DNA of 64,000 nt from Streptomyces geranii (GTDB taxonomy: Bacteria; Actinomycetota; Actinomycetes; Streptomycetales; Streptomycetaceae): contig NZ_PJME01000010.1 in assembly GCF_002954775.1 (NCBI RefSeq), positions 62,001 through 126,000 on the forward strand. The letters are read 5' to 3'. A program made the translations under genes and the position numbers. Below the pieces are notes generated by a model. The model worked only from the letters and a program-made list of their open reading frames with translations, was not told the DNA's origin and searched no databases. This document shows, one piece after another, positions 51,703 to 61,435 of the stretch; the stretch's first letter is position 1, and every line of letters starts with the position of its first letter.

Positions 51703-53043
51703 GTGCGTGAATACCTGCTGACGCTCTGCATCACGGCCGCGGTGACGTATCTGCTGACAGGGCCGGTACGGAAGTTCGCGATCGTGGCCGGAGCGATGCC
51801 GGAGATCAGGGCCCGTGACGTGCACCGGGAACCCACTCCGCGGCTCGGCGGGATCGCGATGTTCTTCGGCCTGTGCGCGGGCCTGCTGGTCGCCGACCAC
51901 CTCACCAACCTGCACACGGTCTTCGTCAACTCGAACGAACCGCGAGCACTGCTCTCGGGTGCCGCGCTGATCTGGCTGATCGGGGTCCTCGACGACAAGT
52001 TCGAGATCGACGCCCTGATCAAGCTGGGCGGCCAGATGATCGCCGCCGGCGTCATGGTCATGCAGGGTCTGACCATCCTGTGGCTGCCGATCCCGTCGGT
52101 GGGCAATGTCGCGCTGACCCAGTGGCAGGGCACCCTGCTGACGGTCGCGCTCGTCGTCATCACCATCAACGCGGTGAACTTCGTCGACGGCCTGGACGGC
52201 CTCGCGGCCGGCATGGTGTGCATCGCCTCGGCCGCGTTCTTCCTCTACGCCTACCGGATCTGGGTCTCGTACGGCATCGAGGCCGCCGCCCCGGCCACCC
52301 TGTTCGCGGTGATCCTGATGGGCATGTGCCTCGGCTTCCTGCCGCACAACATGCACCCCGCGCGGATCTTCATGGGCGACTCCGGGTCGATGCTCATCGG
52401 CCTGGTGCTGGCGGCCGGCGCGATCTCCATCACCGGGCAGATGGACCCGGACGCGATGAACCTGTTCTCCGGGTCCGAGCGCAACACCGTCCACCAGATG
52501 GTGCCGGTCTACATCCCGCTGCTGATGCCGCTCACCATCATCGCCATCCCGGCCGCCGACCTGGTGCTGGCCATCGTGCGGCGCACCTGGCGCGGTCAGT
52601 CGCCGTTCGCCGCCGACCGGGGGCATCTGCACCACCGGCTCCTGGAGGTCGGCCACTCGCACAGCAGGGCCGTCCTGATCATGTACTTCTGGTCGGCGCT
52701 GATCGGCTTCGGGGCGCTGTCCTACTCGGTCAACAACGCGTCCATGTGGATCGTCCTCAGTGTGGTGGCTCTGAGCGCGATCGGCCTCGTACTCCTGCTG
52801 CTGCCGCGCTTCGCGCCCCGCACCCCGCGCTGGGCCGAGCGCTTCGTGCCGCCGCGCTACCGTCGCGCCCGTGCCGCGACCGTGGCGGAGGCCGCCGCGA
52901 CGGCGCCCGCAGCCTCCGTGCCCGCCGCCCCCGCGGAGCACCGCTCTCCGGTGCGGTCCGGGGTCTCGGGAGTCAACGGAGCGACCGCGATCGGAACCCG
53001 ATCGCGACCTCTGGACCGGCGCAAGGCAGGGTCGTCACGCTGA
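51703..53043 (+). CDS. Undecaprenyl-phosphate N-acetylglucosaminyl-1-phosphate transferase (WecA/TagO-like)
   Basis: 446 residues from GTG 51703 (GTGGGGAAG upstream). About eleven membrane segments. Catalytic motifs of the MraY/WecA family: GAMPEIRARDVHREPTPRLG (substrate loop), NAVNFVDGLDGLAAG (metal-binding Asp), FMGDSGSMLIG and the C-side loop DRGHLHHRLLEVGHS with the His cluster typical of WecA/TagO. It starts synthesis of lipid-linked cell-wall polymers. A long Ala/Arg-rich C-terminal tail (about 390-446) is cytoplasmic. Confidence 0.95.
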   Translation: MREYLLTLCITAAVTYLLTGPVRKFAIVAGAMPEIRARDVHREPTPRLGGIAMFFGLCAGLLVADHLTNLHTVFVNSNEPRALLSGAALIWLIGVLDDKFEIDALIKLGGQMIAAGVMVMQGLTILWLPIPSVGNVALTQWQGTLLTVALVVITINAVNFVDGLDGLAAGMVCIASAAFFLYAYRIWVSYGIEAAAPATLFAVILMGMCLGFLPHNMHPARIFMGDSGSMLIGLVLAAGAISITGQMDPDAMNLFSGSERNTVHQMVPVYIPLLMPLTIIAIPAADLVLAIVRRTWRGQSPFAADRGHLHHRLLEVGHSHSRAVLIMYFWSALIGFGALSYSVNNASMWIVLSVVALSAIGLVLLLLPRFAPRTPRWAERFVPPRYRRARAATVAEAAATAPAASVPAAPAEHRSPVRSGVSGVNGATAIGTRSRPLDRRKAGSSR

Positions 53044-53350
53044 CCCAAGGTAAGAATCTGACTAACACTTTGCTTGAAACAGAGAGAGCGTCTCGCGGAT
53101 AAAGTGCCCAATACCAGACAAGTCGGCGCCGGAACTGCACAGACGCGCAGGTTCACTCTCATGTGTGACACCGAGCACACCAGCCAGGTAAAGACCTCAT
53201 CAAATAGTTTGTGATACGGTTCACGAGAACCCCGGATGGAGCCGAAGGACCGCAGTGCGACGGTCCGTTGGCGCGAGTTTCTGTGCTCGAACCGGGGACT
53301 ACGCTCGTCCATGACGACACCTGCCCCCCTGTGAAAGCGGAGTTGCCGCC
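53044..53350 (+). promoter_or_regulatory. atp operon promoter region
   Basis: 307 bp without a gene, AT-richer than its neighbours. GTGATACGGTTC at about 53209 has a TACGGT/GATACG -10-like box overlapping the small dyad GGTTC-ACGA-GAACC (53217-53230). It is the likely start region of the atpIBEFHAGDC transcript. Confidence 0.45.
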
Positions 53351-53788
53351 ATGCCGTCCAATGACGCCCGGATCCTGCTTCAAGCAGCTGTGCCCACAGC
53401 CGCCGTCGGCGCACTCGCCGCCGTCGTCAGTGCTGTGGCCGCGGGTGCCGACGGCGCGATCGGGGCGGTCGTCGCGACGCTGGTCGTGATCCTCTTCATG
53501 GGAATCGGGCTCTACGTTCTGCAGCGCACCGCCAAAACGCTTCCGCATCTGTTCCAGGCAATGGGACTGATGTTGTACGCGGCCCAGATTCTTCTGCTGT
53601 TCATCTTCGTCTCGGCGTTCAAGAACACGACGCTGTTCAACCCCAGGGCCTTCGCGCTCACGCTGCTCGCAGGCACGCTCGCCTGGATCGCGGCGCAGGC
53701 GCGGGCCCACATGAAGGCGAAGATCCTTTACGTCGAACCCGACTCCACGACGGGGGACAAGCCCGAAAAGACGGGGCACTCGTCGTGA
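53351..53788 (+). CDS. atpI: ATP synthase protein I
   Basis: 145 residues from ATG 53351 (GGAG upstream). Four hydrophobic segments (AAVPTAAVGALAAVVSAVA, AIGAVVATLVVILFMGIGLY, MLYAAQILLLFIFVSAF, FALTLLAGTLAWIAAQA). Poorly conserved assembly factor at the head of the atp operon, thought to help c-ring assembly. Identified by fold and position. Confidence 0.88.
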   Translation: MPSNDARILLQAAVPTAAVGALAAVVSAVAAGADGAIGAVVATLVVILFMGIGLYVLQRTAKTLPHLFQAMGLMLYAAQILLLFIFVSAFKNTTLFNPRAFALTLLAGTLAWIAAQARAHMKAKILYVEPDSTTGDKPEKTGHSS

Positions 53789-54013
53789 GAGGTAGGGCCG
53801 GGATAAGCACGTCTGGGAGATCCTGCTATCGTCCGGTGCCAACTGCGGCATCGCGGGCGCGGGCATCTGAGCTGACGCCTGCTCAATCGCGAGGCTTGAT
53901 GCCCCACAGCCGCCCCCACATCCGTAACACCAGTCCAGTGCCGAACCGCGGCTGCGCGCCGCGCCGACACAACGAGGTTGCCGTACCCATGCGTCACGCC
54001 GAAGGAGCCCGTG

Positions 54014-54832
54014 GTGAGTGCTGACCAGACCCAGCTCGCCTTTGACTGGAGCTGTCGGATCATGTCCGACAACGGCTGTGGCTTCCCGGCTCCGGGCCTG
54101 CACTCGTTCCTCTTCAAGCCGATCGCCACGGTCGGCGGGTTCGAGTTCAACAAGGTGATGCTGCTCGCGATCATCACCAGCCTTCTGGTCGTCACCTTCT
54201 TCACCCTTGCCTTCGGCAAGGCGAAGCTGGTCCCGGGCAAGCTGCAGATGATCGGCGAGGCAGGCTACGACTTCGTACGCCGTGGCATCGTCTACGAGAC
54301 CATCGGCAAGAAGGAGGGCGAGAAGTTCGTCCCCTTCATGGTCTCGCTGTTCTTCTTCATCTGGATCATGAACATCTGGTCCGTGATCCCGCTGGCACAG
54401 TTCCCGGTGTCCTCGGTCATCGCCTACCCGATGGTGCTGGCCGCCATCGTCTACCTGGTGTGGGTCTCGCTGACCTTCAAGAGGCACGGTTTCGTCGGCT
54501 TCTTCAAGAACATCACCGGCTACGACAAGTCGCTCGGCCCGGTGCTGCCGCTCGTGATGGTCATCGAGTTCTTCTCGAACCTGCTGGTCAGGCCGTTCAC
54601 GCACGCCGTGCGACTGTTCGCCAACATGTTCGCAGGCCACCTGATGCTGGTCATGTTCACGGTCGCCTCCTGGTACCTGCTGAACAGCTGGATGGTGCCG
54701 GCCGCCGGTGTCTCCTTCGTGATGGCCGTCGTCATGATCGGCTTCGAGCTCTTCGTCCAGGCCGTGCAGGCATACGTCTTCGTGCTGCTGGCCTGCACCT
54801 ACGTTCAGGGCGCTCTCGCAGAGCACCACTGA
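54014..54832 (+). CDS. atpB: ATP synthase Fo subunit a
   Basis: 272 residues from GTG 54014 (GAAGGAG 7 nt upstream; GTG 54011 is equally possible). Five to six membrane helices. The essential Arg lies in FTHAVRLFANMFAGHLMLV, and a second conserved block is FELFVQAVQAYVFVLLACTY. Forms the proton half-channels against the c-ring. Confidence 0.97.
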   Translation: MSADQTQLAFDWSCRIMSDNGCGFPAPGLHSFLFKPIATVGGFEFNKVMLLAIITSLLVVTFFTLAFGKAKLVPGKLQMIGEAGYDFVRRGIVYETIGKKEGEKFVPFMVSLFFFIWIMNIWSVIPLAQFPVSSVIAYPMVLAAIVYLVWVSLTFKRHGFVGFFKNITGYDKSLGPVLPLVMVIEFFSNLLVRPFTHAVRLFANMFAGHLMLVMFTVASWYLLNSWMVPAAGVSFVMAVVMIGFELFVQAVQAYVFVLLACTYVQGALAEHH

Positions 54833-54903
54833 GCGGACCCCCTCAGCCCCAGAACGTCCGGTGGCCAACCCCCACCGGTCCTGAAAGAGAAGGAAGAATC
54901 AGC

Positions 54904-55134
54904 ATGGCTGCCCTTGAGACCCTCGCCGCTGTCGAAGGCAACATCGGTTCCATCGGCTACGGCCTCGCCGCCATCGGCCCCGGCGTCGGCGTCGGCATCA
55001 TCTTCGGCAACGGCACCCAGGCGCTCGCCCGCCAGCCCGAAGCGGCCGGTCTGATCCGTGCCAACCAGATCCTCGGTTTCGCGTTCTGTGAGGCGCTCGC
55101 CCTCATCGGCATCGTCATGCCGTTCGTCTACTAG
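54904..55134 (+). CDS. atpE: ATP synthase Fo subunit c
   Basis: 76 residues from ATG 54904 (GAAGGAAG upstream). A two-helix hairpin: GYGLAAIGPGVGVGIIFG, the polar loop ARQPEAAG, and GFAFCEALALIGIVMPFVY with proton-carrying Glu63. Forms the rotor ring. Confidence 0.97.
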   Translation: MAALETLAAVEGNIGSIGYGLAAIGPGVGVGIIFGNGTQALARQPEAAGLIRANQILGFAFCEALALIGIVMPFVY

Positions 55135-55178
55135 ACCGACGTATCGACGATCGAAACCTTTCAAGGAAAGGCACTGAT

Positions 55179-55727
55179 GTGATCGCCAACCTGGTACAGC
55201 TGGCGGCCGAGGAAGAGCAGAACCCGCTCATCCCGCCCGGTCCCGAGCTGCTTGTCGGCGCCATCGCCTTCGCCATCGTGTTCTTCTTCTTCTGGAAGAA
55301 GCTGCTTCCGAACATCAACAAGGTTCTGGAGGAGCGTCGCGCGGCGATCGAGGGCGGTATCGAAGAGGCCGACGCCATGAAGGTCGAGGCCCAGAGCGTG
55401 CTTGAGCAGTACAAGGCTCAGCTCGCCGAGGCCCGGCACGAGGCCGCGCGGCTGCGCCAGGAGGCGCAGGAGCAGGGTGCCACGCTCATCGCCGAGATGC
55501 GCGCGGAAGGCCAGCGGCAGCGCGAGGAGATCGTCGCCGCCGGTCACTCCCAGCTCGACGCCGACCGCAAGGCCGCCTCGTCCGCGCTCCGCCAGGACGT
55601 CGGCAAGCTCGCGACCGAGCTGGCCGGCAAGCTCGTAGGCGAGTCCCTTGAGGACCACGCCCGGCAGAGCCGTGTGATCGACCGTTTCCTCGATGACCTT
55701 GAGGAGAAGGCCGAGGCGACTCGATGA
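55179..55727 (+). CDS. atpF: ATP synthase Fo subunit b
   Basis: 182 residues from GTG 55179 (AAGGAAAGG upstream). One N-terminal membrane segment (LLVGAIAFAIVFFFFWKKLL), then a long amphipathic coiled coil (EERRAAIEGGIEEADAMKVE and on) forming the peripheral stalk. The stop overlaps atpH (ATGA). Confidence 0.97.
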   Translation: MIANLVQLAAEEEQNPLIPPGPELLVGAIAFAIVFFFFWKKLLPNINKVLEERRAAIEGGIEEADAMKVEAQSVLEQYKAQLAEARHEAARLRQEAQEQGATLIAEMRAEGQRQREEIVAAGHSQLDADRKAASSALRQDVGKLATELAGKLVGESLEDHARQSRVIDRFLDDLEEKAEATR

Positions 55728-56545
55728 GCGTGCACGGAGCCAGTCGCGAGGCTGCCGCCGCCGCACGCGAGAGCCTCGACGCGCTGACGGACTCGACGTC
55801 CGCCGACGCGAAGAAGCTGTCCGACGAACTGGCCGCGGTCACCGCGCTGCTGCACCGCGAGGTGTCGCTGCGACGGGTCCTGACCGACCCGGCGCAGTCC
55901 GGCGAGGGCAAGGCCGACCTGGCCCGGCGCCTGTTCGCCGGCCAGGTCGGCGGGCCCACCGCCGACCTGGTGGCCGGCATGGTGCGCTCCCGCTGGTCGC
56001 GCTCGCGCGATCTGGTGGACGCCCTGGAGGACCTGGCGGACATCGCCGACCTCACGGCAGCCCAGCGGACGGGCAGGCTCGACAACGTCGAGGACGAGCT
56101 GTTCCGGTTCGGCCGGATCGTCTCCTCGAACACCGAGCTGCGCGCCGCGCTCACCGACCGGGCCGCGACCACCGCCGCCAAGGGCGAGCTGCTGCGCAGC
56201 CTGCTCGGCGGCCGGGCTACGACCACCACCGAGCGTCTGGTGACGCGCCTTGTGACCGCGCCGCGGGGACGTAGCCTGGAGGCGGGACTCGAGTCCCTGT
56301 CCAAGCTCGCCGCCGAGCGCCGGGACCGCATGGTCGCCGTCGTCACCTCCGCGGTCCCGCTGAGCGACCCGCAGAAGCAGCGCCTCGGCGCCGCCCTCGC
56401 GAAGCTCTACGGCCGCCAGATGCACCTCAACCTCGACGTGGACCCCGAGGTCCTCGGCGGAATCCGGGTGCTGGTCGGCGACGAGGTCATCAACGGCAGC
56501 ATCGCGGACCGCATCGAGGACGCCGGCCGCCGCATGGCGAGCTAG
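55724..56545 (+). CDS. atpH: ATP synthase F1 subunit delta
   Basis: 273 residues from ATG 55724, coupled to atpF. The actinobacterial delta is longer than the usual 180 residues because of an N-terminal extension; the classic OSCP signature is in the C-terminal part (VTSAVPLSDPQKQRLGAALA, then DPEVLGGIRVLVGDEVINGS). It ties F1 to the peripheral stalk. Confidence 0.95.
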   Translation: MSVHGASREAAAAARESLDALTDSTSADAKKLSDELAAVTALLHREVSLRRVLTDPAQSGEGKADLARRLFAGQVGGPTADLVAGMVRSRWSRSRDLVDALEDLADIADLTAAQRTGRLDNVEDELFRFGRIVSSNTELRAALTDRAATTAAKGELLRSLLGGRATTTTERLVTRLVTAPRGRSLEAGLESLSKLAAERRDRMVAVVTSAVPLSDPQKQRLGAALAKLYGRQMHLNLDVDPEVLGGIRVLVGDEVINGSIADRIEDAGRRMAS

Positions 56546-56711
56546 CACCAAACTTCACAGCAGTACGAAAGCAGCACGACAGCAGTACGTACGTACACCT
56601 ACGGCCCTGGTTGGGCCGTGCAGAGGATTCACCTCTTTGTGGGGGGAGTCCGGGAGTCTAGGCACCCCCCAAGTGAAACTTCGGGCCCAACAAGGAGAGC
56701 AGGGAACCCAG

Positions 56712-58304
56712 ATGGCGGAGCTCACGATCCGGCCGGAGGAGATCCGGGACGCGCTGGAGAACTTTGTCCAGTCGTACAAGCCGGACGCGGCCTCGCGCGA
56801 GGAGGTCGGTACGGTCACCCTTGCCGGCGACGGCATCGCGAAGGTCGAGGGCCTGCCCTCGGCCATGGCCAACGAACTGCTGAAGTTCGAGGACGGCACC
56901 CTCGGTCTCGCGCTCAACCTCGAAGAGCGCGAGATCGGTACCGTCATCCTCGGCGAGTTCAGCGGCATCGAGGAGGGACAGCCGGTCACCCGTACCGGTG
57001 AGGTCCTCTCCGTGGCCGTCGGCGAGGGCTACCTCGGCCGCGTCGTCGACCCGCTCGGCAACCCGATCGACGGCCTCGGCGAGATCGAGACCAGCGGTCG
57101 TCGCGCCCTGGAGCTGCAGGCTCCGGGCGTCATGGCGCGCAAGTCGGTGCACGAGCCGATGGAGACGGGCTACAAGGCCGTCGACGCGATGACCCCGATC
57201 GGCCGCGGCCAGCGTCAGCTGGTCATCGGCGACCGCCAGACCGGCAAGACCGCGCTGGCCGTCGACACGATCATCAACCAGCGTGACAACTGGCGCTCCG
57301 GCGACCCGAAGAAGCAGGTCCGCTGCGTCTACGTCGCCATCGGCCAGAAGGGTTCGACCATCGCCTCCGTGCGTGGCGCCCTCGAAGAGGCCGGCGCGCT
57401 GGAGTACACGACCATCGTCGCCGCCCCGGCGTCCGACCCGGCCGGCTTCAAGTACCTGGCGCCGTACACCGGTTCGGCCATCGGCCAGCAGTGGATGTAC
57501 GAGGGCAAGCACGTCCTCATCATCTTCGACGACCTCTCGAAGCAGGCCGACGCCTACCGCGCCGTGTCCCTGCTGCTGCGCCGCCCGCCGGGCCGTGAGG
57601 CCTACCCGGGTGACGTCTTCTACCTGCACTCCCGTCTGCTGGAGCGCTGCGCGAAGCTCTCCGACGAGCTGGGCGCGGGCTCGATGACCGGTCTGCCGAT
57701 CGTCGAGACGAAGGCCAACGACGTCTCGGCGTTCATCCCGACCAACGTCATCTCCATCACCGACGGCCAGTGCTTCCTGGAGTCGGACCTCTTCAACGCC
57801 GGTCAGCGCCCCGCGCTGAACGTCGGTATCTCCGTCTCCCGCGTCGGTGGCTCGGCTCAGCACAAGGCCATGCGCCAGGTGTCCGGCCGACTGCGCCTCG
57901 ACCTCGCCCAGTACCGCGAGCTGGAGGCGTTCGCCGCCTTCGGTTCCGACCTGGACGCCGCGTCGAAGTCCCAGCTGGAGCGCGGTCAGCGTCTCGTCGA
58001 GCTGCTCAAGCAGCCGCAGTACGAGCCGATGGCCACCGAGGACCAGGTCGTCTCCATCTGGACCGGCACCACCGGCCGGATGGACGAGGTGCCGGTGGCC
58101 GACATCCGCCGCTTCGAGAAGGAGCTGCTCGAGTACCTGCACCGCAAGGAGCAGGGCCTCATGACCTCCATCAAGGAGGGCGCGAAGATGTCGGACGACA
58201 CGATCACCGCCATCGGGGACGCCGTCGCGGAGTTCAAGAAGCAGTTCGAGACCTCGGACGGCAAGCTGCTCGGCGAAGACGCTCCCGCCGCCGCGGGCAA
58301 GTGA
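56712..58304 (+). CDS. atpA: ATP synthase F1 subunit alpha
   Basis: 530 residues from ATG 56712 (GGAGAG upstream; the frame to 56637 is leader). Walker A GDRQTGKTALAVD, VYVAIGQKGSTIA, LIIFDDLSKQADAYRAVSLL and the arginine-finger segment ISVSRVGGSAQHKAMRQ are in order. Non-catalytic nucleotide-binding subunit. Confidence 0.98.
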   Translation: MAELTIRPEEIRDALENFVQSYKPDAASREEVGTVTLAGDGIAKVEGLPSAMANELLKFEDGTLGLALNLEEREIGTVILGEFSGIEEGQPVTRTGEVLSVAVGEGYLGRVVDPLGNPIDGLGEIETSGRRALELQAPGVMARKSVHEPMETGYKAVDAMTPIGRGQRQLVIGDRQTGKTALAVDTIINQRDNWRSGDPKKQVRCVYVAIGQKGSTIASVRGALEEAGALEYTTIVAAPASDPAGFKYLAPYTGSAIGQQWMYEGKHVLIIFDDLSKQADAYRAVSLLLRRPPGREAYPGDVFYLHSRLLERCAKLSDELGAGSMTGLPIVETKANDVSAFIPTNVISITDGQCFLESDLFNAGQRPALNVGISVSRVGGSAQHKAMRQVSGRLRLDLAQYRELEAFAAFGSDLDAASKSQLERGQRLVELLKQPQYEPMATEDQVVSIWTGTTGRMDEVPVADIRRFEKELLEYLHRKEQGLMTSIKEGAKMSDDTITAIGDAVAEFKKQFETSDGKLLGEDAPAAAGK

Positions 58305-58324
58305 CGACGGAAGGGACCTGACTC

Positions 58325-59242
58325 ATGGGAGCCCAGCTCCGGGTCTACAAGCGTCGCATCAAATCCGTCACCGCGACCAAGAAGATCACCAAGGCGATGG
58401 AGATGATCGCCGCCTCGCGTGTCGTCAAGGCGCAGCGCAAGGTGGCGGCCTCCGCGCCGTACGCGACCGAGCTCACCCGCGCGGTCACGGCGGTCGGCAC
58501 GGGCTCGAACACCAGGCACCCGCTGACCACCGAGGCCGAGACGCCGACCCGTTCCGCGGTCCTGCTCCTGTCGAGCGACCGCGGTCTGGCCGGCGCCTTC
58601 AACTCGAACGCGATCAAGGCCGCCGAGAAGCTGACGGCGCGCCTTGAGGCGGAGGGCAAGGAGGTCGACACGTACATCGTCGGCCGCCGTGGCCTCGCCC
58701 ACTACAACTTCCGCGAGCGCAAGGTCGTGGAGTCGTGGTCGGGCTTCACCGACGAGCCGACGTACGCGGACGCCAAGAAGGTCGCGGCTCCGCTCATCGA
58801 GGCCATCGAGAAGGAGACGGCGGACGGCGGCGTGGACGAACTCCACATCGTCTACACCGAGTTCGTCTCGATGATGACGCAGAACGCGGTCGACGGCCGT
58901 CTGCTCCCGCTCCGCCTCGAAGAGGTGGCCGCGGAGTCGACGGGGAAGGGCGAGATCCTTCCGCTGTACGACTTCGAGCCGTCGGCGGAGGACGTCCTCG
59001 ACGCCCTGCTGCCGCGGTACGTCGAGAGCCGTATTTACAACGCGATGCTCCAGTCGGCTGCTTCCAAGCACGCTGCCACGCGCCGCGCGATGAAGTCGGC
59101 CACCGACAACGCGGGAGACCTCATCACGACGCTCTCCCGACTTGCCAACGCGGCCCGACAGGCCGAAATCACCCAGGAAATCAGCGAGATCGTCGGTGGC
59201 ACCGCAGCCCTGGCCGACGCGACCGCGGGGAGTGACAGGTAA
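58325..59242 (+). CDS. atpG: ATP synthase F1 subunit gamma
   Basis: 305 residues from ATG 58325. Terminal helices of the central rotor shaft are QLRVYKRRIKSVTATKKITK at the N-terminus and ATRRAMKSATDNAGDLITTL near the C-terminus, with LLSSDRGLAGAFNSN between them. The TAA is followed directly by the atpD ATG. Confidence 0.97.
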   Translation: MGAQLRVYKRRIKSVTATKKITKAMEMIAASRVVKAQRKVAASAPYATELTRAVTAVGTGSNTRHPLTTEAETPTRSAVLLLSSDRGLAGAFNSNAIKAAEKLTARLEAEGKEVDTYIVGRRGLAHYNFRERKVVESWSGFTDEPTYADAKKVAAPLIEAIEKETADGGVDELHIVYTEFVSMMTQNAVDGRLLPLRLEEVAAESTGKGEILPLYDFEPSAEDVLDALLPRYVESRIYNAMLQSAASKHAATRRAMKSATDNAGDLITTLSRLANAARQAEITQEISEIVGGTAALADATAGSDR

Positions 59243-60679
59243 ATGACGACGACAGTTGAGACGGCCGTTGCCACGGGCCGCGTCGCCCGGGTCATCGGCC
59301 CGGTCGTCGACGTGGAATTCCCCGTCGACGCCATGCCGGAGATCTACAACGCCCTTCACGTCGAGGTGGCCGACCCGGCCCTCGCCGGCGAGAAGAAGAC
59401 GCTGACCCTGGAGGTCGCCCAGCACCTGGGTGACGGCCTGGTCCGCACCATCTCCATGCAGCCCACCGACGGTCTGGTCCGCCAGGCCGTGGTCACCGAC
59501 ACGGGTACGGGCATCACCGTCCCGGTCGGCGACTTCACCAAGGGCAAGGTGTTCAACACCCTCGGTGAGGTACTGAACTCCGACGAGGAGTACACGGGCG
59601 AGCGCTGGTCCATCCACCGCAAGGCCCCGCGCTTCGACGAGCTCGAGTCGAAGACCGAGATGTTCGAGACCGGCATCAAGGTCATCGACCTTCTCACCCC
59701 GTACGTCAAGGGTGGAAAGATCGGCCTGTTCGGCGGTGCCGGTGTCGGCAAGACGGTGCTCATCCAGGAGATGATCTACCGCGTCGCCAACAACCACGAC
59801 GGTGTCTCCGTGTTCGCCGGTGTCGGTGAGCGCACCCGTGAGGGCAACGACCTCATCGAGGAGATGGCCGACTCGGGCGTCATCGACAAGACCGCCCTGG
59901 TCTTCGGTCAGATGGACGAGCCCCCGGGCACCCGTCTGCGCGTGGCCCTGGCCGGTCTGACCATGGCGGAGTACTTCCGCGATGTGCAGAAGCAGGACGT
60001 GCTGTTCTTCATCGACAACATCTTCCGCTTCACGCAGGCCGGTTCCGAGGTCTCGACCCTGCTCGGCCGTATGCCCTCCGCGGTGGGCTACCAGCCGAAC
60101 CTGGCCGACGAGATGGGTCTCCTCCAGGAGCGCATCACCTCGACCCGTGGTCACTCGATCACCTCGCTGCAGGCGATCTACGTCCCCGCGGACGACCTGA
60201 CCGACCCGGCCCCGGCCACCACGTTCGCCCACCTCGACGCGACGACGGTGCTGTCCCGTCCGATCTCCGAGAAGGGCATCTACCCGGCCGTGGACCCGCT
60301 GGACTCCACGTCCCGCATCCTGGACCCCCGCTACATCGCGGCGGACCACTACAACACGGCCATGCGTGTCAAGACGGTCCTGCAGAAGTACAAGGACCTT
60401 CAGGACATCATCGCGATCCTCGGTATCGACGAGCTGGGCGAAGAGGACAAGCTCGTCGTCCACCGTGCCCGTCGCGTGGAGCGCTTCCTCTCCCAGAACA
60501 CCCACGTCGCCAAGCAGTTCACCGGCGTCGACGGGTCGGACGTACCGCTGGACGAGTCGATCACCGCGTTCAACGCGATCATCGACGGCGACTACGACCA
60601 CTTCCCGGAGCAGGCGTTCTTCCTCTGCGGTGGCATCGAGGACCTCACGGCCAACGCCAAGGAGCTGGGCGTCTCCTGA
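59243..60679 (+). CDS. atpD: ATP synthase F1 subunit beta
   Basis: 478 residues from ATG 59243. Catalytic subunit: Walker A GGAGVGKTVLIQE, catalytic Glu in GVGERTREGND, DVLFFIDNIFRFTQAGSEVS (Walker B) and YVPADDLTDPAPATTFAHLD. Zero-gap junction with atpG implies coupled translation. Confidence 0.98.
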   Translation: MTTTVETAVATGRVARVIGPVVDVEFPVDAMPEIYNALHVEVADPALAGEKKTLTLEVAQHLGDGLVRTISMQPTDGLVRQAVVTDTGTGITVPVGDFTKGKVFNTLGEVLNSDEEYTGERWSIHRKAPRFDELESKTEMFETGIKVIDLLTPYVKGGKIGLFGGAGVGKTVLIQEMIYRVANNHDGVSVFAGVGERTREGNDLIEEMADSGVIDKTALVFGQMDEPPGTRLRVALAGLTMAEYFRDVQKQDVLFFIDNIFRFTQAGSEVSTLLGRMPSAVGYQPNLADEMGLLQERITSTRGHSITSLQAIYVPADDLTDPAPATTFAHLDATTVLSRPISEKGIYPAVDPLDSTSRILDPRYIAADHYNTAMRVKTVLQKYKDLQDIIAILGIDELGEEDKLVVHRARRVERFLSQNTHVAKQFTGVDGSDVPLDESITAFNAIIDGDYDHFPEQAFFLCGGIEDLTANAKELGVS

Positions 60680-60695
60680 ACTCCCTGAGTTCGAC

Positions 60696-60746
60696 GTGAG
60701 TCCTAAGACTCACCGGTGAGGGGGCGGGCGCGTCCCGCCCCCTCAC
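60696..60746 (+). terminator. Two consecutive perfect hairpins between atpD and atpC
   Basis: GTGAGTC-CTAA-GACTCAC (60696-60713) is followed at once by GTGAGGGGGCGGG-CGCGT-CCCGCCCCCTCAC (60716-60746). They lie in a 219-bp gap that also holds a C-rich stretch before atpC. They may act as a processing or attenuation site lowering epsilon relative to other F1 subunits. Confidence 0.7.
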
Positions 60747-60898
60747 TCACGCCCACTGCTGCATCTATCTGGGGGATAACCCCCAGACCCCCAGCCGAAA
60801 AGCCGGGGAGTGGGCCCCGGCGATTTGTTGCTCGGAGCCCCACTAGACTTAGACCTACACCCGGTGTCCCTGCCGGGTGGTGACCCGAGGAGCCAACC

Positions 60899-61273
60899 TT
60901 GGCTGCTGAGCTGCATGTCGAGCTGGTCGCTGCCGACCGTCAGGTCTGGTCCGGCGAGGCCACCCTGGTCGTCGCGCGCACCACGTCCGGCGACATCGGC
61001 GTCATGCCCGGTCACCAGCCGCTGCTCGGTGTGCTGGAGTCGGGCCCTGTGACCATCCGTACGAGTGATGGTGGAACGGTCGTCGCCGCAGCGCACGGCG
61101 GTTTCATCTCGTTCGCGGACAACAAGCTGTCGCTGCTGGCGGAGGTCGCCGAGCTGGCTGACGAGATCGACGTCCAGCGCGTCGAGCGTGAGCTGGAGCG
61201 CGCGAAGGCGGAGGGCGACGCCTCTGCCGAGCGGCGTGCCGACGTCCGGCTGCGGGCCGTGGCGGCGCGCTGA
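60899..61273 (+). CDS. atpC: ATP synthase F1 subunit epsilon
   Basis: 124 residues from TTG 60899 (GAGGAG upstream, weak start). N-terminal beta-sandwich (LHVELVAADRQVWSGEATLV, GDIGVMPGHQPLLGVLESG) and a C-terminal helical hairpin (DEIDVQRVERELERAKAEG). It inhibits ATP hydrolysis and couples the rotor. Separated from atpD by hairpins and a weak TTG start, both suggesting lower output. Confidence 0.97.
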   Translation: MAAELHVELVAADRQVWSGEATLVVARTTSGDIGVMPGHQPLLGVLESGPVTIRTSDGGTVVAAAHGGFISFADNKLSLLAEVAELADEIDVQRVERELERAKAEGDASAERRADVRLRAVAAR

Positions 61274-61330
61274 CTTGGGGGTACCTCCCAGGCCCTTAAG
61301 GCACTGGGGGAGCCACAGTGTGATGCTTTG

Positions 61331-61380
61331 CCTCAGCCGCGGCTGGGACCGGTTCGCTCCGGTCCCAGCCGCGGCTGAGG
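61331..61380. terminator. 22-bp perfect-stem terminator of the atp operon
   Basis: CCTCAGCCGCGGCTGGGACC plus GG (61331-61352) pairs fully with 61359-61380 across a TTCGCT loop, followed by a T-rich TGTTTTTTCTTTTCC stretch at 61391. Confidence 0.9.
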
Positions 61381-61435
61381 CGAATCCGGGTGTTTTTTCT
61401 TTTCCGTTACCTAGGAGACGAGGAGGTCGGTGTCG

